A DNA stretch of 64,000 nucleotides from NCBI GenBank assembly GCA_018266795.1, contig JAFDZV010000007.1, positions 1-64,000 on the forward strand, written 5' to 3'. Origin of the DNA: Bacteroidota bacterium. GTDB taxonomy: Bacteria > Bacteroidota > Ignavibacteria > OLB7. A program made the translations under genes and the position numbers. Of this stretch, positions 43,941-52,659 are shown piece after piece. Under the pieces are notes generated by a model that worked only from the letters and a program-made list of their open reading frames with translations, had not been told where the DNA came from and did not search any database. Numbering within the stretch: the first letter of the stretch is position 1; every line of letters begins with the position of its first letter.

Positions 43941-44390
43941 ATGATTGCACACTCACTCACAGCGGAAATTCAACGGCTCGCGCAGTTGCTGGGCAACTCC
44001 TCATCTTCGCAAGGCCGGATAACGGACGAGATCTCATTGATCGACTCGATCCGTGCAGGCCTTCCGTTGAAATCGGTAACCATCGTTGCGGAATCGGCCC
44101 GGATGTCGGCCACGGAAATCGAACGCATCATCCCGCGCCGCACCCTTGCACATCGCAAGGCACGGAAGGAACGCCTGTCGCTCGAGGAATCGAACCGGCT
44201 GATACGTGTTGCGCGCACTGTGGCACTTGCCTTCGAGACGTTTCAGGATCTCGAGAAGGGACGTACATGGCTGCGGCAACCGAACCGTGCGCTCGCCGGG
44301 CACCCCCCGATGGAGTTGCTGGACACCGATGCGGGAGCGCGTCTGGTTGAGAGCGTACTCGGCAGAATTGCCCATGGTGTGTTCAGTTGA
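43941..44390 (+). CDS. Antitoxin, Xre/MbcA/ParS toxin-binding family (DUF2384)
   Basis: 149 aa. The N-terminal half is helical with an Xre-like helix-turn-helix region (LPLKSVTIVAESARMSATEIERIIPRRTLAHRK). The C-terminal half is the toxin-binding domain (LSLEESNRLIRVARTVALAFETF, DLEKGRTWLRQPNRALAGHPPMELLDTDAGARLVESVLGRI), including the diagnostic GxxPxxLL-type helix. It binds and neutralises the RES toxin encoded next and usually represses the operon. The stop overlaps the toxin start. Confidence 0.93.
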   Translation: MIAHSLTAEIQRLAQLLGNSSSSQGRITDEISLIDSIRAGLPLKSVTIVAESARMSATEIERIIPRRTLAHRKARKERLSLEESNRLIRVARTVALAFETFQDLEKGRTWLRQPNRALAGHPPMELLDTDAGARLVESVLGRIAHGVFS

Positions 44391-44845
44391 CGCTTGCCTA
44401 CCGAATCGCCCGCGCCCCTTTCCCTGCACTGGATGGCGAGGGTGCGCGACTGTATGGCGGGCGTTGGAATTCACGCGGCACTCCGTTGGTCTATGCCGCC
44501 GGTTCTATTGCCCTCGCCGTGCTGGAACTCCTGGTGCATACCGATCCCGCAACACTCCCGGCGGATCTCACCGTCTACACCATCGAGCTTCCTGACAACA
44601 TCACCATCGAACAGATATCCGGACGGAGCCTGCCGAAAGGATGGCGGAAACACCCCGCATCCATTGCCTGCGCCCGCTTCGGCGATGCCTGGGCTGCGAG
44701 CCTGAGCACACCGGCCCTGAGCATCCCATCGGCAATCGTCCCGGAGGAATACAACTACCTGATCAATCCCCGGCACCCCGATTCCCACCTTATTCGCGTC
44801 GTACGCAAGCGCCGCTTCGCGTTCGATCAGAGGCTGCTGCAATAA
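44387..44845 (+). CDS. RES-domain toxin (NAD+-degrading)
   Basis: 152 aa starting at TTG 44387, which overlaps the antitoxin TGA (TTGA). RES fold: YRIARAPFPALDGEGARLYGGRWNSRGTPLVYAA supplies the conserved Arg and Tyr, then LAVLELLVH with the acidic residue, and STPALSIPSAIVPEEYNYLINPRHPD with the conserved Ser/Asn region. RES toxins deplete NAD+ by phosphorolysis and cause growth arrest. Coupled translation ensures antitoxin is made first. Confidence 0.93.
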   Translation: MTLAYRIARAPFPALDGEGARLYGGRWNSRGTPLVYAAGSIALAVLELLVHTDPATLPADLTVYTIELPDNITIEQISGRSLPKGWRKHPASIACARFGDAWAASLSTPALSIPSAIVPEEYNYLINPRHPDSHLIRVVRKRRFAFDQRLLQ

Positions 44846-45203
44846 TCCGGCGTTGGGACAACCGCACCAACAACCGGCAACGCATCGCGCAGCATGCGAC
44901 GCTTTCCCTTGGATGGGATTCACATCCAGGGCCGCCTCATATTCGGCTGAACGCGCCACGCCCGGGTTTGCAGCCAGCCTGAGATGACTCGCATCGGCAT
45001 GGCACACTGCCTGCGCACTATCCGGTCTCGTTCCTGGCGTCCGGCCTGAAGGACACTCTGAAGAACCGGCTCTGAAGGGCTGGCCCGCAACCGAGCAATG
45101 AACACACTTCCGCCCTTCGTATCTTCCTCCCAGCCAATCCCCTTCCCGCGCGCGTGGCCCGTACAGGAACAGCCCGCACGCGCATTTCAGTAACCGACAC
45201 TCG
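44846..45203. other. Intergenic region before the restriction-modification locus
   Basis: No gene supported. A TATCTTCC box at 45118-45125 is a candidate promoter element for hsdM. Confidence 0.55.
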
Positions 45204-48002
45204 ATGCCGAAGCTCTCCCTCGCGAAACTCGAACGCCATCTCTATGCCGCGGCCGATATCCTGCGCCGCGACGGCCTGGATGCCGCCTCCTACAAGGACT
45301 ATATCTTCGGCATGCTTTTCCTGAAGCGCTGCTCCGACGTCTTCGAGACCGAACGCGCCGCGGTGGTGGAGGCGAAAACCGCCAGGGGCATGGAGCTGCA
45401 TGAGGCAGAGCTTCGCTACGGCGACAATCCGGACTTCTACGACGAGTTCTACGTACCCCCCACCGCCTGCTGGAGCTACCTGCAGGGGCGCCTGAACGAT
45501 GCATCGGAGCCCTTCGGCAGCGTGCTGGACAAGGCACTCGGCGCGCTCAGCCACGATAACGGCTCGCTGGAACACGTGCTGGACCACATCAGTTTCATGC
45601 GCACGCAGGGGAACAAACGCATGGTCTCCGATGAGGCATGCCGCGATCTGGTGCGCCACTTCAGCAGCTATCGCCTGCGCAATCAGGATTTCCAGTTCTC
45701 CGACCTGCTGGGCGCCGCATATGAATTCCTGATCAACATGTTCGCGGAGTCCGCCGGGAAGAAGGGGGGCGATTTCTACACGCCGCGCGATGTGATCCGC
45801 CTGATGGTGCGCATGCTGAAGCCCACGCCCGGCATGAGCGTGTACGATCCCACCTGCGGCTCCGGCGGCATGCTCATCATCAGCCGCGAGTATATCGAGC
45901 AGTCCGGCGGCGACGCCACGAACATCCGGCTCTGCGGGCAGGTGAACGATGCATCCGCCTGGTCCATCTGCAAACTCAACATGCTCCTGCACGGCATCCG
46001 CGGCGCCGATATCCGGCTGGAGGATACGCTGCTGCACCCGCTGCACCGGGAGGCGGGCGGGCTGGAGCGGTTCGACCGCGTGATCGCCAATCCCCCCTTC
46101 AGCCAGAACTACACGCAGGAGGGGATGGAATTCCCGGAACGCTTCCGATGGGGCTGGTGCCCCCCAACCGGCAAGAAGGCGGATCTGATGTTCGCCCAGC
46201 ACATGCTTGCCGTGGCGAAGGCCAACGGCATGGTGGCTACCGTGATGCCGCACGGCGTTCTGTTCCGCGGCGGCGCCGAGCGGGAGATACGCGCCCGGTT
46301 CCTGGAGCAGGATCTGATCGAGGCGGTGATCGGGCTTCCCCCCAATCTCTTCTACGGCGCCGGCATCCCCGCCTGCATTCTGGTGATGCGCCCCAACCTG
46401 AGCGGCGAACCGGCCAACCCGAACAAGCCCCCCGAACGCCGCCGCCGGGTGCTCTTCATCAATGCGGACGCGGAGTTCCACGCCGGGCGGGCGCAGAACT
46501 ATCTGCGGCCGGAGCACGTGGAGAAGATCGCCTCCACCTTCGAGCGCTTCGCGGAGGTGCCCGGATACTCGCGCATCGTGCCGCTGGAGGAGATCGCGGG
46601 GGAGGAGAACGACTGCAACCTGAATATCCGCCGCTATGTGGATAACGCCCCGCCGCCGGAGCCGCACGATGTGCGCGCCCACCTGGTTGGCGGAGTCCCC
46701 ACGGCGGAGATCGAGACCGGGCGGCCGTTGTTCCAGGCGATGGGGTTCGATCCGCTCCACGCATTCATCCCCCGCCCCGCTGAGCCGCGCTATCATGATT
46801 TCGCGGGGGCAATCGCCGGGCGTTCGGACATCCGGCCTCTGGTTGAGAATAACCCCGGCGTTATCGCGCGCCAGGCCGCGCTGCGCGATGCCTTCACGGC
46901 CTGGTGGGAGGAGCACGCGCCGCATCTCGCGGAGCTTCCTCAGCGGCGCGATCTGAACGCCGTGCGCGCGGAGTTCCTGGGCTCATTCACCGGCGCCCTG
47001 CTCCCGCTCGGCACGCTGGACGCCTTCACGCTGGCGGGAACGGTGGCCGCCTGGTGGACCGAAACGCTCCCGGACCTGAAGACGCTGGCGGAGAATGGCT
47101 TCGCGGGGGTGATCGAGGGATGGGCGGATGCCGTTGCCGATGCGGCCGAGGAGGATGAGCCGGGCCCCGCAGCCGCCGATCCCTTCGCGCACAAGCTGGT
47201 ACGCCGCACCATGGCGGACTATCTGGAGCGCATCGCCGGCGCGAAGGGTGAGGTTGCCCGCCTGAAGGGGGAGAAGGAGGCGTTCGAGGCCACGAACGCG
47301 CCGGAGGAGACGGAGGAGGAGGATGCCCCGGCCTGGAATTATGCGAAGGAGCTGGAGAGCGGGATACGCGCGGCGAAGGGGGCGATTGCCGAACGCCTGG
47401 CTCCGGGCAGGGAGCTGGCCGCCCGGGAGAAGGCGCAGACGAAGCGGCTGAAGGGAGCGGAGAAGGTGATTGCCCTGCTGGAGGGGACGGGGCCAAGATC
47501 GATCGAGCGCGCGGTGAAGAAGGGGCTGCCGGAGGATGAACTCCGGGCGGCGCTTGCGGAGGCCAGGCGCGAGGCGGAGGCGGCGCAACGCGAGCTGCAC
47601 GATCTGCGGAATGCGCTGCGCGCGCTGGAGGCCGCATGCGCGCCGGAGCACGAACGGATGCGCGCACTGCGCCAGGCGCTGGAGCCGTACGAGGCGCTGA
47701 AGAAGGGGCTGGCGGAGGCCCGCGCCGGGTACCGCAATCTGGTGAGCGACTTCGTCTTCCAGCTTCGCGCCCGCTGCGAGGCGTTCACCCCGGAGGAATC
47801 GCGCGCGCTTGTGCTGGAGCTCTTCGCCGCGGACCTCGCCGCCGGCATGGCCGGGGCCGTTGCCGAACGCCGGATGGCCGTGGGCCGCTCCATCGAGAAG
47901 CTGTGGGAGAAATATCGGGTGACGATGGAAGAATTATTCGCATCCAGAGAGGCTATTGAACGGGACATGCAGCACCTCTTACATGAACTCAAATACCAAT
48001 GA
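45204..48002 (+). CDS. hsdM: Type I restriction-modification methyltransferase subunit with long coiled-coil extension
   Basis: 932 aa, against ~500-550 for typical HsdM. The N-terminal helical domain (KLERHLYAAADILR) and the N6-adenine methyltransferase core are intact: motif I DPTCGSGGMLI near residue 216 and motif IV NPPFSQ near 297. After residue ~520 comes a tail of about 400 residues, rich in Ala/Glu/Arg with heptad-like helices (EKEAFEATNAPEETEEED; EAEAAQRELHDLRNALRALEAA), predicted coiled coil. It would methylate adenine in the HsdS-defined target and form part of the HsdR2M2S complex. Stop overlaps hsdS start (ATGA). Confidence 0.94.
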   Translation: MPKLSLAKLERHLYAAADILRRDGLDAASYKDYIFGMLFLKRCSDVFETERAAVVEAKTARGMELHEAELRYGDNPDFYDEFYVPPTACWSYLQGRLNDASEPFGSVLDKALGALSHDNGSLEHVLDHISFMRTQGNKRMVSDEACRDLVRHFSSYRLRNQDFQFSDLLGAAYEFLINMFAESAGKKGGDFYTPRDVIRLMVRMLKPTPGMSVYDPTCGSGGMLIISREYIEQSGGDATNIRLCGQVNDASAWSICKLNMLLHGIRGADIRLEDTLLHPLHREAGGLERFDRVIANPPFSQNYTQEGMEFPERFRWGWCPPTGKKADLMFAQHMLAVAKANGMVATVMPHGVLFRGGAEREIRARFLEQDLIEAVIGLPPNLFYGAGIPACILVMRPNLSGEPANPNKPPERRRRVLFINADAEFHAGRAQNYLRPEHVEKIASTFERFAEVPGYSRIVPLEEIAGEENDCNLNIRRYVDNAPPPEPHDVRAHLVGGVPTAEIETGRPLFQAMGFDPLHAFIPRPAEPRYHDFAGAIAGRSDIRPLVENNPGVIARQAALRDAFTAWWEEHAPHLAELPQRRDLNAVRAEFLGSFTGALLPLGTLDAFTLAGTVAAWWTETLPDLKTLAENGFAGVIEGWADAVADAAEEDEPGPAAADPFAHKLVRRTMADYLERIAGAKGEVARLKGEKEAFEATNAPEETEEEDAPAWNYAKELESGIRAAKGAIAERLAPGRELAAREKAQTKRLKGAEKVIALLEGTGPRSIERAVKKGLPEDELRAALAEARREAEAAQRELHDLRNALRALEAACAPEHERMRALRQALEPYEALKKGLAEARAGYRNLVSDFVFQLRARCEAFTPEESRALVLELFAADLAAGMAGAVAERRMAVGRSIEKLWEKYRVTMEELFASREAIERDMQHLLHELKYQ

Positions 48003-49240
48003 GCGACACAACAGATTTGTTTCCTGAAGTCCCGCTCGGATCGATCCTTGATCTTGAATACGGCGCACCATTACCAGACAATGCCCGTACTAATCACGGC
48101 TACCCCGTGTACGGTTCGAATGGGATAATAGGCCGGCATTCCAGTTATTTAGTCAATGGCCCGGGAATTATCGTAGGCCGGAAGGGCTCCGTTGGCGCAT
48201 CCTGTTGGAGCTTCGAATCGTTTTGGCCAATTGACACCACATTCTATGTTGTCCCGAAGGATGACAACTCGCAACGTTGGATTTATTGGCTGCTCAATTA
48301 TGTCGATTTCAAGAAGCTTGATGCCGCGACCGGCGTTCCAGGACTCAATCGTAACGACGCATACGATGTGAGTATCCATGCGACAGAGCCTCACGAACAA
48401 CATCGCATCGCCGCCGTTCTCGACACCATCGCCGCCGCCATCGCCAATGCCGAGGCGGTAATCGCGAAGCTTCGGCAGATTCGCTCCGGGCTGCTGCACG
48501 ACCTGCTGACGCGCGGCATCGACGAGAACGGGGAGCTGCGCGATCCGGTGGAGCATCCGGAACAGTTCAGAGAGACCGAGGTCGGATCAATACCCAACGA
48601 ATGGAATGTTCTGGGCATACTTGACATTGCCTCAAATGATCGTCAGGCCATCCTAACTGGCCCATTTGGTGCAGAGCTCGGTCACAACGATTTTGTGAGA
48701 GAGGGAATTCCTCTCCTTCGCATTGGCAATGTCCAAGCCGGCTACATCGACTTTTCGGACCTCCTGTTTGTTTCCCAAGAGAAGGCTCTCGCACTGAATA
48801 GATATCGAGTCCAACCCGGGGACCTCCTATTTGCTCGACAAGGTGCAACTACCGGCAGAAATGCCCTTGTGCCTGATTCCGTCGACGGGTTTCTGATTAA
48901 CTATCACATCATTCGAGTGGCAGTGGACCGAACAAAATGTGAGCCGATATTATTGCATGCGATTTTTAACAGCGAAACTGTTCAACGCCAGATCAATCGT
49001 GACAAAGGACGGGGCACACGAGAAGGAATCAACTCACACGAAATTGCGTCGCTACGCTTCGCCCTGCCGCGAATCGATGAGCAACAACGCTGCCTGACAG
49101 TCCTCAACGCATTATCCACTGACATCGAGCACGAAGAACTTTCACTCGCAAAACTCCGCTCTCTCAAGGCCGGCCTGATGGACGATCTGCTCACCGGCCG
49201 CGTGCGAGTGCCGGAGGATTGCAGCGTGGAGGCAGCGTGA
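47999..49240 (+). CDS. hsdS: Type I restriction-modification specificity subunit
   Basis: 413 aa with the usual two target-recognition domains (residues ~10-130 and ~200-345), each followed by a conserved helical spacer: EQHRIAAVLDTIAAAIANAEAVIAKLRQIRSGLLHDLLTRG and DEQQRCLTVLNALSTDIEHEELSLAKLRSLKAGLMDDLLTGRV. The recognition domains are visibly more A/T-rich than hsdM, as is common where domains have been swapped horizontally. It begins in the hsdM stop. The two domains determine the two halves of the bipartite DNA target. Confidence 0.95.
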   Translation: MSDTTDLFPEVPLGSILDLEYGAPLPDNARTNHGYPVYGSNGIIGRHSSYLVNGPGIIVGRKGSVGASCWSFESFWPIDTTFYVVPKDDNSQRWIYWLLNYVDFKKLDAATGVPGLNRNDAYDVSIHATEPHEQHRIAAVLDTIAAAIANAEAVIAKLRQIRSGLLHDLLTRGIDENGELRDPVEHPEQFRETEVGSIPNEWNVLGILDIASNDRQAILTGPFGAELGHNDFVREGIPLLRIGNVQAGYIDFSDLLFVSQEKALALNRYRVQPGDLLFARQGATTGRNALVPDSVDGFLINYHIIRVAVDRTKCEPILLHAIFNSETVQRQINRDKGRGTREGINSHEIASLRFALPRIDEQQRCLTVLNALSTDIEHEELSLAKLRSLKAGLMDDLLTGRVRVPEDCSVEAA

Positions 49241-50018
49241 TGCCCGTACCGATTCCCTCCTGGAGCGCCCAGGGCTTGCTCCCTCCGGTGGACCCAGCAG
49301 GGCAACCCGGCCGGACCCTGTTCCCCGGTTCCCCGCCACGGCCGGGCGGCAGGAGCCGCCGGAGCGTATCTTCCTCCGGCTGCTACCGGCCGGCCGCGCT
49401 ATCTCATGATCGAGTACCCGGAGCCGCTGGAGGCGTTGTAGCGGCGCGGCATCGGCGGGCCATGCGTTCCGCGCCCGGTTGCCGGCGGCCGGGCGATGCG
49501 CCCGCGCCGCGCTTGAAATGATGCGCGCCGTGCTGTATACAACGGTATGAAGCCCGGCCTGTTCCTTCACTATTCCCTGCGATTATCACATGAACAGTCA
49601 CAACGGACCACCCGCGTCATTCTCCCGCACGAACGGTGCCACCGAATGCCCGGCGCCGGCTTTTCCGCGGCAATGAATGAATCCGCGAAGGCAACTGTAT
49701 ACCTGAGAGACCCGGATACCAAAGCCATCCCTCAATTGTCATCTTGAGGGAGCGAAGCGACCGAAAGATCTCGCATTCGCTGATTGTGCGATGCGCTTCG
49801 CAGGCCTTCGGCTCTTCCACCTCGCGGAGTTTACACTGAGCTTGTCGAAGTGCTCGGTGTCAGGATGACATCCCGGCAGTGAATTGCCACCGATGGATTG
49901 CAGGTCGGTCAAGTATATAGTTGCCTCGTCGAATTGTCCGCCTCCGCTCTATTCACCCGGCTATCCACGAATTCCGGCACAGCCGGCATATCACATATAT
50001 TACTGCATCCAGCTCAAC
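49241..50018. other. Gap between hsdS and the nuclease-like gene
   Basis: No gene is supported in this 0.8-kb stretch. It holds a GTCATC-bounded palindromic element (49737-49870). Its presence breaks the locus into two transcription units, hsdMS and the genes from 50019. Confidence 0.6.
49737..49870. repeat. GTCATC-bounded intergenic element (134 bp)
   Basis: Left end TGTCATCTTGAG and right end TCAGGATGACA form imperfect terminal inverted repeats. The interior has GGAGCGAAGCGACC, GAAAGATCTC and GAGCTTGTCGAAG. This closely resembles the GTCATCCTGAGCGAAGC-type repeat dispersed in genomes of Bacteroidota and related bacteria. Non-coding. Confidence 0.6.
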
Positions 50019-50840
50019 ATGAATGCATCAGCATACACAGCATGGGTGGAACAGGCGTTCTTCAATGTAAAGGCGGCGCTCTTTCAACGATCCGCATGGG
50101 AGAAGCCGATTCCCATCAACGAAGAGCTTGTCAGGAATGCCATGGCCGAGGGAATGAAACTTGCTCGTTCCGAAAAAGCCAATTCAGTGGCAATTGAAGT
50201 AAATGCGCCATGGCACGAGCGCCCGGACATTTGTGGTTCCACATCTCCCCTTGGTAGAGGGCGCCCGGTGCAGCACGATTTCGGTATATGGGATGGGAAC
50301 GAACTTCGATTGGCATGTGAGGTGAAATGGTTGAAGAAACGTGACCACGCATCAGTCATGCGGGATCTCTGGAAGCTCGCGTTGACGCATGGTGCAAGGA
50401 ATTCTGAGAGGGACTGCTGCCGGACCTTCATCATTATCGGCGGAGATACGGGCGCATTTGAAGAGACGCTCAGGGAGCTAGACAAACTATATGGAGTTAC
50501 TCTCGAATGGCCGCCGCAGGGTGGCAACACCCCCCTCCCCGGCCCAACGGTAATTGATTTTACCGTTGCGCTGAAAAAAGATGTGCGCCCGTTGGCAAGT
50601 GTGCTGGCACGAAGACAGGCATACCACCGGCACCCTGAAGCCACATTTGGCCAACTGCGATGCTCGGTGCTCGATCATGCATGGATCACCCGAACGCATA
50701 CCCAGTGGAAGATCGCACTCTGGGAACTGGACTTTCACAGCCCATGCCAGCGGAGTTTGATCGACTGGACCGAGTTGGAGCAGCACGTTCAGAAAATCCG
50801 CGAACCGGAGCGGAACCGGCCGGCGGACTCACCCAGGTGA
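50019..50840 (+). CDS. Putative PD-(D/E)XK-type nuclease-like protein
   Basis: 273 aa from ATG 50019; not a family I can name. Residues ~65-105 show the order of a restriction-endonuclease-like core: Glu in SVAIEVNAPWHERPD, Asp in VQHDFGIWDG, then E-x-K in LRLACEVKWLKKRD (D-x12-ExK). This is inference from spacing only. It is followed by RTFIIIGGD and helices. It lies inside a type I restriction locus, between hsdS and the DUF262 gene. Base composition is lower in G+C than hsdM/hsdR, suggesting separate acquisition. Catalytic assignment needs structure prediction. Confidence 0.5.
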   Translation: MNASAYTAWVEQAFFNVKAALFQRSAWEKPIPINEELVRNAMAEGMKLARSEKANSVAIEVNAPWHERPDICGSTSPLGRGRPVQHDFGIWDGNELRLACEVKWLKKRDHASVMRDLWKLALTHGARNSERDCCRTFIIIGGDTGAFEETLRELDKLYGVTLEWPPQGGNTPLPGPTVIDFTVALKKDVRPLASVLARRQAYHRHPEATFGQLRCSVLDHAWITRTHTQWKIALWELDFHSPCQRSLIDWTELEQHVQKIREPERNRPADSPR

Positions 50841-50964
50841 AGACTGGTTCAGGAATTGAGCGCTTTCGGCACCCGCCATCTCCGGGGCGATCCGGAATGC
50901 GTCACGTTGCCCCGGCATGGCTCGTTGAATGATAACAGTTCATACGTACAAGGTTCAACATCCA

Positions 50965-52659
50965 ATGAAAAATCAGAAGCAAACCATCCGTAAGATTACC
51001 GGCTTCCTCAACAATCCTGAGGAGGACGGCGGTTTCTGGCTGCCGAATATTCAGCGGCCGTTTGTCTGGAGCGAGGAGCAGATCTGCAGATTGTTCGATT
51101 CGATTCTGCGCGAATATCCAATCAGCACGCTGCTTGTCTGGAAGACCACCAGCGGAATCCGTCGCCGCAAATTCATCGACAACTGGAAGGACACCCTTCG
51201 CCTGAGTGACTTTCATGTTATGCCGGATGGCAAACGCAAGTGCCTTGTGCTCGACGGCCAGCAACGTCTTCAAAGTTTGTTCATTGGCCTTCATGGCAGT
51301 TTCAACGGGAAGGAACTCTACTTCGACATTTTGAGCGGTGAGGTTGCAGCACCGGACGATGTTAAATACAGGTTCCGGTTTCTGGATTCAGCGGCCGTTT
51401 CATTTCCCTGGACAAGGTTCAAGGATTTGGTGTTTACTGAAAAGAGGAAACGGGAGACTGTGACATCGCTGGAAGAGAGAGCGGGACGAGAGCTCCTGCA
51501 TGGCGAACGAAACAGAATCGAGGACCATATTGACCTCGTGGACCGAACGTTCAAGATGGAGGAGATCGTCACATATCAGGAGCTGGACAGCATCGACAAT
51601 CCGCTGCTCTATACCGAGAATGACGTAGTGGAGGTTTTTATTCGGGCGAACTCCGGCGGCACCAAGCTCGGGAAGTCCGATCTCCTTTTCTCGCTGTTGA
51701 GCGCACGTTGGGATATCGCCGATGAAAAGATGGAGGATCTGCTCGAGTCGCTCAACCAGCATGGTTTTGCCTTCGATCGGGACTTTGTCCTGAAAACCGC
51801 TCTGGTATTGCTCCGGCAGGGAGCGCGCTATGAGGTGGAGAAGTTCCGGAAGCCGGGTGTGCGTGAGGATGTTGAGCTGCAATGGAACAGGATTGCCGAA
51901 GCACTTCAGGATGTGCTGGATTTTGTTCGCGGGAAGACATATATCCAATGCGACAAGGCTCTGCCGACGTATCTGGTTCTGATACCGCTCGCTCATCTCC
52001 GCTATCACTACCCGGCCGCGTGGAAATCGGCACGCGATATAGATACGTATCTGCTGCGATCGTCACTTGCCGGAGCATTTGGCGGCCAACCCGATAGTAT
52101 GCTGGACGTGTTGACGAGAAAGACGGATGAACTGGAACGGTTCGACATTGATGAAGTTTTCGGACAGATCCGGTCGCAAGGCCGCAGCCTCGAGCTGACT
52201 GAGGATCGCCTCTGGCAGATGGGATATCAGTCGAACAATATCCACCTGTTATTTAATCTGTGGTATCGTGGATTCAATCACACTCCTGCATTCGACAACA
52301 ACATGCCGCAGATCGATCACATTTTCCCGGTCAGTCTCCTTCGGAAAGAGAAGGCGGTAAACCCCAGTACCGGCCGCCGGGATGTGGTGAGATACAAGGA
52401 ACCCACACGTAATCAACTGGCCAACTGCATGTTGTTGACGCGTGCGGAGAACGGCGCCGGCGGCAAGGGTGACACGTCGCCGGCCGAGTGGTTCGCGGAC
52501 AAGCCACAGGAATATCTGGAACAGCATCTTATCCCGAACGACTCTGCACTATGGACCATTGAACGATTCGAGGATTTCGTCGAGGCACGGAAGGAGTTGA
52601 TTCGCGAGAAGTTCAGATACCTGCTTATTCCAACATCGACAACAGCAACAACCTCATGA
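50965..52659 (+). CDS. DUF262/DUF1524 (GmrSD-like) HNH nuclease
   Basis: 564 aa. N-terminal DUF262 domain: WLPNIQRPFVWSEEQICRLFDSI, PISTLLVWK and the signature CLVLDGQQRLQSL near residue 97, a ParB/Srx-like nucleotide-binding motif. EVFIRANSGGTKLGKSDLLFS follows. The C-terminal HNH-type DUF1524 domain has QIDHIFPVSLL near residue 451 and NQLANCMLLTRAENGAGGKGD, with metal-binding His and Asn. Family members are nucleotide-dependent restriction enzymes of modified phage DNA or NTP-regulated anti-phage nucleases. The stop overlaps hsdR (ATGA), so it is co-translated with the type I endonuclease. Confidence 0.88.
   Translation: MKNQKQTIRKITGFLNNPEEDGGFWLPNIQRPFVWSEEQICRLFDSILREYPISTLLVWKTTSGIRRRKFIDNWKDTLRLSDFHVMPDGKRKCLVLDGQQRLQSLFIGLHGSFNGKELYFDILSGEVAAPDDVKYRFRFLDSAAVSFPWTRFKDLVFTEKRKRETVTSLEERAGRELLHGERNRIEDHIDLVDRTFKMEEIVTYQELDSIDNPLLYTENDVVEVFIRANSGGTKLGKSDLLFSLLSARWDIADEKMEDLLESLNQHGFAFDRDFVLKTALVLLRQGARYEVEKFRKPGVREDVELQWNRIAEALQDVLDFVRGKTYIQCDKALPTYLVLIPLAHLRYHYPAAWKSARDIDTYLLRSSLAGAFGGQPDSMLDVLTRKTDELERFDIDEVFGQIRSQGRSLELTEDRLWQMGYQSNNIHLLFNLWYRGFNHTPAFDNNMPQIDHIFPVSLLRKEKAVNPSTGRRDVVRYKEPTRNQLANCMLLTRAENGAGGKGDTSPAEWFADKPQEYLEQHLIPNDSALWTIERFEDFVEARKELIREKFRYLLIPTSTTATTS

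Noticed and set aside
45018-46925. 635-codon open frame antisense to hsdM
   Set aside because: Covers hsdM on the opposite strand and shows only His/Arg/Gly-rich shadow composition.
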